Assembly (NCBI GenBank): GCA_965141735.1
Contig: CBCSOX010000038.1
Coordinates: 1 to 17,692 of the forward strand
Direction of reading: 5' to 3'
Source: Massilioclostridium sp965141735
GTDB lineage: Bacteria > Bacillota > Clostridia > Oscillospirales > Ruminococcaceae
DNA length: 17,692 nt
Every line of letters begins with the position of its first letter. Position 1 is the stretch's first letter. The position numbers and the translations under genes were made by a program. This document shows positions 8,280-13,738 of the stretch, piece by piece. The notes under the pieces were generated by a model. That model did no database searches, was not told the DNA's origin, and saw only the letters and a list, made by a program, of their open reading frames with translations.

Positions 8280-10356
8280 TGGACGGCACCTTCTCAAAGC
8301 CGCAGCCCTCGACCGCACAGTAGATCTTGCCCGACTTGCCCTTTTTCTTAAACATTGTTTTGCCGCATTTGGGGCAGGTGTCGGCGACCGGCTCATCCCA
8401 GCTCATAAAGCCGCAGCCCGGGTTGTGCTCGCAGCCGTAGTAGATTTTTCCCTTGGCGGATTTCTTTTTGAGGATTTTGCCGCCGCACAGCGGGCAGATG
8501 CCCGGGGTGGGGACGACGATCTTTTTGGTGTTTTTGCACTCGGGGTAGCCGCTGCACGCCATGAACTTGCCGTAGCGGCCCATCTTGATCACCATCGGCT
8601 TGCCGCATTTTTCACAGACTTCGTCGGTCTCCTCGTCGGGAATTTTGATCCGCTCCCCCTCCATCGCCTTTTCGGCGGCCTGGAGGGTGGAGTCAAAGTC
8701 GGCGTAAAAGTCGGTGATGGTGTTTTTCCACGGCACCTTGCCCTCCTCCACCTTGTCGAGGTCCTCCTCCATGTGGGCGGTAAAGGTCACGTCCACGATG
8801 TTGGCGAAATGGTCCTTCATCAGCTGGGTGGTCACCTCGCCGAGGAAGGTGGGCTTGAGCTGCTTCTGGTCCCGCTCCACGTAGTTGCGCGCGACAATCG
8901 TGGTGATGGTCGGCGCGTAGGTGCTCGGGCGGCCGATGCCACGCTCCTCAAGTGTCTTGATAAGGGAGGCCTCGGTAAAGCGCGCCGGCGGCTGGGTGAA
9001 GTGCTGGTTGCCGGTAAGGGACTCGAGATTCAAAACATCCCCCTGCTTGAGCTCGGGGAGCATCCCCTCCTTCTGGGTCTCCTCGTCCTTGCCCTCTTCG
9101 TAGAGCACGGTGTAACCGGGAAAGTTCACCGCGTAGCCGGAGGCTTTGAAGGTGTACTCCTTTGCCCCGATGTCGGCCGAAACAGTGTCGAACACCGCGT
9201 TTGCCATCTGGCTGGCAATAAACCGCTCCCACACAAGCTTATACAGTTTATACTGGTCGGGGGAGAGACTCGCCTTGATGTCCTGCGGAGAAACCTCCGG
9301 CATGGTCGGGCGGATCGCCTCATGCCCGTCCTGAGCGTTGGACTTGCTCTTAAACACCCGCGGCTTGTCGGGCAGATAGAGATCACCGTACTTGCTGGTA
9401 ATGTAGTTGGAGGCTGCCTGACGCGCCTCGTCTGAGATGCGCATCGAGTCGGTTCTCATGTAGGTGATGAGGCCCACTGCGCCCATTCCCTCGACAGTGA
9501 CGCCCTCGTACAGCTCCTGCGCCGCCTTCATGGTGCGGTAGGCCTGAAACCCGAGCTTGCGGGAGGCCTCCTGCTGCATGGTGGAGGTGGTAAACGGGGC
9601 GGCGGGGGATTTCTGGCGCTTGCCCTTTTTGACCGAGGCCACGATGTACTGCGCGCCCTCCAGATCTTTGAGGATTGCGTCCGACTGCTCCTTGTTTTCC
9701 ACCTCGATCTTTTTGCCGTCTTTGCTGTGCAACTTTGCGGCGAACGGCTTGCGCGCCCCCTCTTTTAAAAGGCTTGCGTCGATGGTCCAGTACTCTTTCG
9801 GCACAAAGTCGCGGATTTCGAGCTCGCGGTCGACGATGAGCCGCACCGCGACCGACTGCACACGACCGGCGGACAGGCCGGGCCGGACCTTTTTCCAGAG
9901 AAACGGGCTGAGCTTGTAGCCGACGAGACGGTCGAGCACCCGGCGCGCCTGCTGGGCGTCCACCAAATCGATGTCGATCGCGCGGGGGGCTTTCATCCCC
10001 GCCTTGACGCCGGTTTTTGTGATCTCGTTAAAGGTGATGCGGTTGGTGTCGGCGAGGTCGAGCCCGAGGATGTAGGCGAGGTGCCACGAAATCGCCTCTC
10101 CTTCCCGGTCGGGGTCGGTCGCGAGATACACCTTGTCGCATTTCGAGGCCTCTTTTTTCAGCGATTTGATGAGGGGACCTTTCCCCTTGATGTTGATGTA
10201 CTGCGGCTCAAAATTGTTCTCTATATCAATGCCGAGCTTTGACTTCGGCAGGTCGCGCACATGCCCCATCGACGCGACAACCTCGTAGCCCCGGCCCAAA
10301 TATTTCTTAATGGTCTTCGCTTTCGCAGGAGACTCCACTATCACAAGTTTTGTCAT
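8269..10356 (-). CDS. topA: DNA topoisomerase I
   Basis: Type IA topoisomerase that relaxes negative supercoils through a transient 5'-phosphotyrosyl break. It has 695 residues. The Toprim domain carries E8 (VIVESPAKAKTIKKYLG) and DPDREGE (81-87). Y299 in ITYMRTDS is the catalytic tyrosine. The C-terminus holds three four-cysteine zinc modules: C581/584/601/607, C621/624/642/648 and C661/664/680/685. The last is variant, with 4 residues between its final cysteines. I chose the ATG at 10356 (MTKLVIVESP) because AGGAGG sits 6 nt upstream (10363-10368). The in-frame ATG at 10371 is unlikely: using it would place that ribosome site inside the coding sequence. The 76 nt upstream gap to dprA shows no convincing promoter. 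dprA-topA-trmFO order matches Bacillus. Its 3' end overlaps trmFO by 11 nt. Confidence 0.98.
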   Translation of the reverse strand: MTKLVIVESPAKAKTIKKYLGRGYEVVASMGHVRDLPKSKLGIDIENNFEPQYINIKGKGPLIKSLKKEASKCDKVYLATDPDREGEAISWHLAYILGLDLADTNRITFNEITKTGVKAGMKAPRAIDIDLVDAQQARRVLDRLVGYKLSPFLWKKVRPGLSAGRVQSVAVRLIVDRELEIRDFVPKEYWTIDASLLKEGARKPFAAKLHSKDGKKIEVENKEQSDAILKDLEGAQYIVASVKKGKRQKSPAAPFTTSTMQQEASRKLGFQAYRTMKAAQELYEGVTVEGMGAVGLITYMRTDSMRISDEARQAASNYITSKYGDLYLPDKPRVFKSKSNAQDGHEAIRPTMPEVSPQDIKASLSPDQYKLYKLVWERFIASQMANAVFDTVSADIGAKEYTFKASGYAVNFPGYTVLYEEGKDEETQKEGMLPELKQGDVLNLESLTGNQHFTQPPARFTEASLIKTLEERGIGRPSTYAPTITTIVARNYVERDQKQLKPTFLGEVTTQLMKDHFANIVDVTFTAHMEEDLDKVEEGKVPWKNTITDFYADFDSTLQAAEKAMEGERIKIPDEETDEVCEKCGKPMVIKMGRYGKFMACSGYPECKNTKKIVVPTPGICPLCGGKILKKKSAKGKIYYGCEHNPGCGFMSWDEPVADTCPKCGKTMFKKKGKSGKIYCAVEGCGFEKVPSNED

Positions 10357-10432
10357 CTTGTTCCTCCTCATTCTTTTTTGCCGTCTGGCTGTGGCATTCT
10401 ATGACAAGCGTATCACACGCGTGTAGACAAAT
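10357..10432 (-). other. dprA-topA intergenic spacer
   Basis: A 76 nt gap. It contains the topA ribosome site (AGGAGG, 10363-10368) and a perfect 10-nt palindrome ACACGCGTGT (10415-10424). The best promoter-like match on the minus strand (TTGAAT near the dprA stop with a poor -10) is too weak to call. No terminator hairpin with a U tract is present, so dprA-topA co-transcription is the simplest reading. Confidence 0.5.
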
Positions 10433-11539
10433 TCAATAGATTTTCTGATACCGGCCGGCGGTTTTTCTCACCGCGCCGCTCAGTTCGAGCTTGGTCAACA
10501 TTGGCATCAGATCGGGAACCGAAAGTCCCGTTTTTGCGGAAAGGTATCCGGTGTCCACCGGATCGTCGGGCAGTGCCCGGTAGAGTTCCATCGCCTGACC
10601 GCTCAGTCCGGAGAGGTCAGGGGTTTTCGCCGCATCCTCCGGAAAGGCCGCGGCAGCTGGGGAATGGTATCGAAACGCCTCGGTTACATCACTGGCTGAC
10701 AGAAACGGCGCCGCCCCTTCCCGGAGCAGCGGTTTGACGCCGTCGTAACGGGGATGGAACAAATCGCCGGGCGGGACGCAGAACACCTCCCTGCCCTGAT
10801 CGGCCGCCGCGCGCGCCGTGCTGAGCGAACCGCTCTTTTCGGATGCCTCGACAACAACCACCCCGTCGGAGAGGGCGGAGAGCAGCCGGTTGCGCAGCGC
10901 GAACTGTTCGGGGAAAAACTCGGTCCCAGGCGGGAGCTCGCTCACAAGCGCGCCGCCGTGCCGGAGGATCTCCCGCCGCAACCCCTCGTTGGAGGCGGGA
11001 TAGCTTTTGTCGAGCGAACAGCTGAGCACCGCCGCCGTCCTCCCCACCGAGAGCGCGGCGCGGTGGACCTCGGCGTCAATCCCCTCGGAACAGCCGCTGA
11101 GCACACAGATGCCCCTCCGGGCGAGTTCTTTTCCAGCGTATGCCGCCACTCTTTTGGAATACTCCGAAGGGGTGCGGGTGCCCACCACCGCGATGCAGAG
11201 AGACTCGGAAAACGCGGCAAGACTGCCCCGGCAGTAGAGCACCACCGGCGGGCAGTCGATCGTTTGGAGCCGTGCGGGATAGGCGGGGTGGTCATAGGGA
11301 ACCACCTGGATATCGAGCTGGGCACAGCGCTCAAGAATAGGAAGATACTCCTGTGGACTTTTGCGCATTGCCTCAAGTTCAGACTGAGTCAAAAACTCGA
11401 ACCGCTCAGCGCACTCGCCGCGGTGTTCGTACACAGCACGGGCGTGTTGGTATTCAGCCAAAAGCTCTGCCGGCTTAATGCTCCCAGAGGGAAACGCCTG
11501 AGCGAGCCAAAGCCAATCGAGAAGTTCCTCGGTGTTCAT
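10433..11539 (-). CDS. dprA: DprA/Smf-family DNA-processing protein
   Basis: DprA binds incoming single-stranded DNA during transformation and loads RecA; it is also widespread in species not known to be competent. It has 368 residues: a helical N-terminal region (1-80), then the extended Rossmann-like DprA fold (about 80-280) and a C-terminal winged-helix domain (about 310-368). Seen blocks: YDHPAYPARL (82-91), VVGTRTPSEY (118-127), LSGCSEGIDAEVH (147-159), DKSYPASN (177-184), FALRNRLLSALS (213-224), VEASEKSGSLSTA (230-242), FCVPPG (253-258). Several differ from the common family pattern: SGCSEGID instead of SG-x-A-x-GID, SCSLD where GTGLD or GCGLD is usual, and FALRNR instead of FPxRNR. The basic residues thought to bind DNA (R122, R216, R218) remain. 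The ribosome site AAAGGAG (11549-11555) is inside the end of the SpoU gene, 6 nt before this one. Confidence 0.93.
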   Translation of the reverse strand: MNTEELLDWLWLAQAFPSGSIKPAELLAEYQHARAVYEHRGECAERFEFLTQSELEAMRKSPQEYLPILERCAQLDIQVVPYDHPAYPARLQTIDCPPVVLYCRGSLAAFSESLCIAVVGTRTPSEYSKRVAAYAGKELARRGICVLSGCSEGIDAEVHRAALSVGRTAAVLSCSLDKSYPASNEGLRREILRHGGALVSELPPGTEFFPEQFALRNRLLSALSDGVVVVEASEKSGSLSTARAAADQGREVFCVPPGDLFHPRYDGVKPLLREGAAPFLSASDVTEAFRYHSPAAAAFPEDAAKTPDLSGLSGQAMELYRALPDDPVDTGYLSAKTGLSVPDLMPMLTKLELSGAVRKTAGRYQKIY

Positions 11540-11545
11540 CTGGAT

Positions 11546-12325
11546 TTACTCCTTTGTCATCTCCCACATGAGGATGGACGCCGCAGAAGCCGCGTTGAGC
11601 GATTCGGCGTTGCCCCGCATCGGGATGGTGATCCGGCGGGCGCAGGCGGAGGCGATGCTCTCCGGCAGACCGTTGCCCTCGTTGCCGATGTAGAGCACGC
11701 AGGGGCTGGCAAAGGAGGCGCGGGTCACAGGGAGAGCGTCCTCCACCACCGCTGCACAGGTGTCGACCCCGCACGCGTTGAGGGAGGCGGTCAGCCCGAG
11801 AATGTCGGGACAGAGCGCAAACCTCATGCGGAAAAGCGACCCCATTGTCGAGCGGACGACCTTGGGGCTGTAGATATCGCAGGTATTGTGCAGCAGAATG
11901 CCGTTGATCCCGAGCGCATCGGCGGTGCGGATCATAGTGCCGATGTTGCCCGGATCCTGCGTCGAACAGAGGGCGAGATAGCACCCTCCACTTTTTATTG
12001 TATCAGTGTCCAGCGTTTTGTCAAGTTTTTTAGCGATTGCGAAAATCCCCTGAGGGGACTTGACATCGGATAGTTTTCCCGCTAATTCGCCGGATATGGT
12101 ATTTATCTTACCATTGATCGCAAGCATTTCTGCAAGCTCATGGTTATATTTTTGTAAACAATTTTCGGTAATGAGTATTTTTTCAAGCGTCACCCCGCTG
12201 CGCACGGCGTCGGCGATGAGCCGAACCCCCTCGAGACAGAACAGCCCGGAGGCGTCCCGCTGCTTCTTGCTGCCCGTGAGCTTGACATAGAGTTTTACCG
12301 TTTCGTTCTCCCTGCTGGTTATCAT
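11546..12325 (-). CDS. SpoU/TrmH-family RNA 2'-O-ribose methyltransferase
   Basis: SAM-dependent methylase of the SPOUT (knotted) class, 259 residues. An N-terminal L30e-like substrate domain (about 1-95: EGVRLIADAV, ILITE) precedes the catalytic trefoil domain. Its three motifs are all present: motif 1 STQDPGNIGTMIRTADALG (121-139) with R133, motif 2 YIGNEGNGLPESI (212-224) with E216, and motif 3 IPMRGNAESLNAASAASI (234-251) with N244. The family methylates rRNA or tRNA ribose (RlmB, TrmH and relatives); the exact target cannot be read from sequence. The frame is open upstream to 12388, but that extension runs through the terminator stem and resembles no family N-terminus. The ATG at 12325 has GAGG 8 nt upstream. 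Placement after rplT is common in Clostridia. The 5' half of the gene is strikingly A+T-rich compared with the 3' half. Confidence 0.94.
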   Translation of the reverse strand: MITSRENETVKLYVKLTGSKKQRDASGLFCLEGVRLIADAVRSGVTLEKILITENCLQKYNHELAEMLAINGKINTISGELAGKLSDVKSPQGIFAIAKKLDKTLDTDTIKSGGCYLALCSTQDPGNIGTMIRTADALGINGILLHNTCDIYSPKVVRSTMGSLFRMRFALCPDILGLTASLNACGVDTCAAVVEDALPVTRASFASPCVLYIGNEGNGLPESIASACARRITIPMRGNAESLNAASAASILMWEMTKE

Positions 12326-12341
12326 ATTCACTGCCTCACAG

Positions 12342-12384
12342 AAAAATACGCCCTTGCTGTCCGGCGGGGGACAACAACGGGCGT
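12342..12384 (-). terminator. Intrinsic terminator after rplT
   Basis: Minus-strand RNA folds 12384-12369 with 12362-12348: 14 base pairs, one bulged base (12378) and one mismatch (12357/12374), around a 6-nt loop. Outer pairs are ACGCCC/GGGCGT. It is followed by AUUUUUC (12347-12341). It lies 16 nt past the rplT stop and ends 16 nt before the SpoU-gene start, so it probably ends or attenuates the infC-rpmI-rplT message. The run of U is short, so some read-through into the SpoU gene and dprA is plausible; no separate promoter for them is evident. Confidence 0.85.
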
Positions 12385-12399
12385 TCAATTTGTTTGGAA

Positions 12400-12753
12400 T
12401 TAAAGCGCTGCTTTCGCTTTTTCACACAGTGCGGTAAATGCCGCGGGATCGTTGATTGCGATCTCGGAGAGCATCTTGCGGTTGAGTGTGATGTTCGCTT
12501 TTTTCAGGCCGTTGATAAAGGTGGAGTAGTTCATCCCGTTCATCTTGCAGCCTGCGGAAATTCTGGTGATCCAGATGCGTCTGAAATCACGTTTTTTCTG
12601 CTTGCGGCCGATATAAGCATACTGGCCGGATTTCATGACCGCTTCTTTTGCGGTGCGGAACAGTTTCGATTTACCGCCGAAGTAGCCCTTTGCCAGCTTC
12701 ATTACTTTTTTTCTTCTTTTGCGCGTCATCATCGCTCTTTTCACACGAGCCAT
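12400..12753 (-). CDS. rplT: Ribosomal protein L20
   Basis: Large-subunit protein needed early in 50S assembly; it binds 23S rRNA domain II and, in Bacillus and E. coli, represses its own operon. It has 117 residues, normal length. The start is MARVKRAMMTRKRRKKVMKL, with the highly basic N-terminal tail, then the folded domain containing RDFRRIWITRISAGCKMNG and the C-terminal LNRKMLSEIAINDPAAF, both strongly conserved. The ribosome site GGAGG lies 9 nt before the ATG. It is separated from rpmI by 28 nt and is the last gene of the infC-rpmI-rplT unit. Base composition is lower in G+C than the surrounding repair genes, as expected for a highly expressed ribosomal gene. Confidence 0.99.
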   Translation of the reverse strand: MARVKRAMMTRKRRKKVMKLAKGYFGGKSKLFRTAKEAVMKSGQYAYIGRKQKKRDFRRIWITRISAGCKMNGMNYSTFINGLKKANITLNRKMLSEIAINDPAAFTALCEKAKAAL

Positions 12754-12781
12754 AGTTTACAACCTCCAACTAAATCAGTGT

Positions 12782-12979
12782 TTATTTGTACGGAATTAAT
12801 TTTTTGATCACTGCCGTATTGGTCACGTCGGCATAGGTACCCTGTCTCAGTCTTCTTTTACGCTTAGTCGACTTTTTGTTCAGGATGTGGGATTTAAAAG
12901 CGTGCGCGCGTTTTACTTTTCCATTTTTCGTGAGTTTGAAGCGTTTTTTTGCACCGGAGTGCGTCTTCTGTTTCGGCAT
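12782..12979 (-). CDS. rpmI: Ribosomal protein L35
   Basis: Small basic large-subunit protein, 65 residues. The sequence MPKQKTHSGAKKRFKLTKNG and later KSHILNKKSTKRKRRLR are the family signature, and the C-terminus ends VIKKLIPYK. The ribosome site AGGAGG is 7 nt upstream of the ATG, in the 18 nt gap after infC. Middle gene of the conserved infC-rpmI-rplT unit, so its expression should follow the leader upstream of infC. Confidence 0.99.
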   Translation of the reverse strand: MPKQKTHSGAKKRFKLTKNGKVKRAHAFKSHILNKKSTKRKRRLRQGTYADVTNTAVIKKLIPYK

Positions 12980-12997
12980 TTTAGTTCCTCCTACAAA

Positions 12998-13525
12998 TTA
13001 TTTCTGGGGTTTGGCAGGTTTGGCTGAAATAAACATGACCATACTTCTGCCCTCCATCTTGGAAGGCTTATCAACTGAACCGATTTCCTCAACGGCGGTT
13101 TTAAAGCGGTCGAGCAGCCCATGTCCCAGATTGGTGTGTGCCATTTCGCGGCCACGGAACCGAACTGAGACCTTTACCTTGTCGCCGGATTTCAAAAATT
13201 TGATCGCCTGGTTCACTTTGGTATTAAAATCATGCGTGTCGATGTTCAGAGACATTCTGACTTCCTTGACTTCGACAATCTTCTGGTTTTTTCTTGCTTC
13301 CTTTTCCCGCTTGGACTGCTCGAACTTAAACTTTCCATAGTTCATGATGCGGCAGACAGGGGGTGTAGCCTGGGGAGCGATTTTCACCAAGTCCAAATCC
13401 TTTGATAAAGCAAGCTTGAGCGCTTCTTTGCCGTTTAAAACTCCCAGCTGACTTCCGTCAGCGTCGATTACGCGAACTTCCTTGTCGCGGATCTCCTCGT
13501 TAATGAGCAGTTCTTTGTTGCTAAT
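12998..13525 (-). CDS. infC: Translation initiation factor IF-3 (probable AUU start)
   Basis: IF-3 binds the 30S subunit, blocks premature 50S joining and proofreads the start codon and initiator tRNA. From the ATT at 13525 it has 175 residues. The N-domain begins SNKELLINEEIRDKEVRVI (2-20), with APQATPPVCRIMNYGKFKFE in its second half; a basic linker (KREKEARKNQK) joins it to the C-domain, with DFNTKVNQAIKFLKSGDKVK and FRGREMAH. The longest frame starts at TTG 13531, but GGAGG (13535-13539) would then be only 3 nt away. ATT at 13525 has ideal 9 nt spacing and gives the same N-terminal layout as known AUU-initiated infC genes of Bacillus relatives. The AUU codon makes IF-3 repress its own synthesis (known for this gene in E. 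coli). Product identity is certain; the start is a strong inference. Confidence 0.97.
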   Translation of the reverse strand: MSNKELLINEEIRDKEVRVIDADGSQLGVLNGKEALKLALSKDLDLVKIAPQATPPVCRIMNYGKFKFEQSKREKEARKNQKIVEVKEVRMSLNIDTHDFNTKVNQAIKFLKSGDKVKVSVRFRGREMAHTNLGHGLLDRFKTAVEEIGSVDKPSKMEGRSMVMFISAKPAKPQK

Positions 13526-13539
13526 GGTCAAGCACCTCC
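13525..13539 (-). promoter_or_regulatory. infC ribosome-binding site and AUU start region
   Basis: Minus strand reads GGAGG, TGC, TTG, ACC, ATT from 13539 to 13523. The Shine-Dalgarno core at 13535-13539 is 3 nt from the TTG, which is too close, and 9 nt from the ATT, which is optimal. This spacing decides the start of infC in favour of AUU. Confidence 0.75.
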
Positions 13540-13698
13540 GACCCTTAATAAGATTTTACTGTTGCAACCAAACAAAGCGCAGACATCCCGTCTGCGCTTC
13601 AATACACAAAGATCCCTTGGAAAGGATCATCTGGATATTGACCCTGAAACGTTTCGTCGACATCAGGGTGAGAACGGGTTTGTTCTACTTTGTTTTCT
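13532..13698 (-). ncRNA. infC-rpmI-rplT leader, probable L20-type autoregulatory RNA
   Basis: 5' leader of about 165 nt between the promoter and infC. On the minus strand I can draw four consecutive hairpins: 13682-13686 with 13671-13675 (5 bp, 6-nt loop); 13663-13669 with 13641-13647 (7 bp, ACCCTGA/TCAGGGT); 13636-13641 with 13599-13604, enclosing 13624-13628 with 13611-13615 across an internal loop; and the terminator stem at 13575-13599. Helices II, III and the terminator adjoin without spacers. In Bacillus subtilis this operon is controlled by L20 binding its leader and causing premature termination (Rfam family L20_leader). Position, length, stacked hairpins and terminal hairpin fit that model. 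I cannot run a covariance search, so family membership is inferred. Confidence 0.7.
13566..13599 (-). terminator. Attenuator hairpin in the infC leader
   Basis: Perfect 10-bp stem AAGCGCAGAC/GTCTGCGCTT (13590-13599 with 13575-13584) with a 5-nt loop, followed on the minus strand by TGTTTGGTT. The U tract is interrupted by G, so termination may be partial, as expected for a regulated attenuator. It lies about 30 nt before the infC ribosome site. It is also the only terminator-like hairpin with a T-rich tail downstream of addA, so it may end addBA read-through transcripts too. Confidence 0.75.
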
Positions 13699-13703
13699 TA
13701 TTT

Positions 13704-13732
13704 AGTTTACCAAACTTAGCCGCCCTTGTCAA
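13704..13732 (-). promoter_or_regulatory. Sigma-A promoter of the infC operon
   Basis: Minus strand has a consensus -35 TTGACA (13727-13732), a 17-nt spacer and -10 TAAACT (13704-13709), with a TG dinucleotide one base upstream of the -10 (extended -10). Transcription should start near 13697. The -35 begins only 6 nt after the addA stop, and it is centred in a perfect inverted repeat CCCTTG-N-CAAGGG (13723-13735). Confidence 0.88.
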
Positions 13733-13738
13733 GGGAAA

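Noticed and set aside
6486..8351. A 621-codon plus-strand open frame antisense to plsX and trmFO
   Set aside because: It spans two well-supported genes and their overlap, shows no family motif, and changes amino-acid character where the minus-strand genes change, as expected of a shadow.
10415..10424. Palindrome ACACGCGTGT as an operator
   Set aside because: A single 10-nt palindrome with no second copy nearby and no regulator gene in the window; likely chance.
10405..10440. Possible promoter for topA
   Set aside because: TTGAAT is a fair -35 but the best -10 at acceptable spacing (GATACG) is poor; not enough to call.
12326..12388. N-terminal extension of the SpoU-family gene (21 codons)
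   Set aside because: It reads through the terminator stem and gives a Cys/Pro-rich peptide unlike family N-termini; the ATG at 12325 has its own GAGG.
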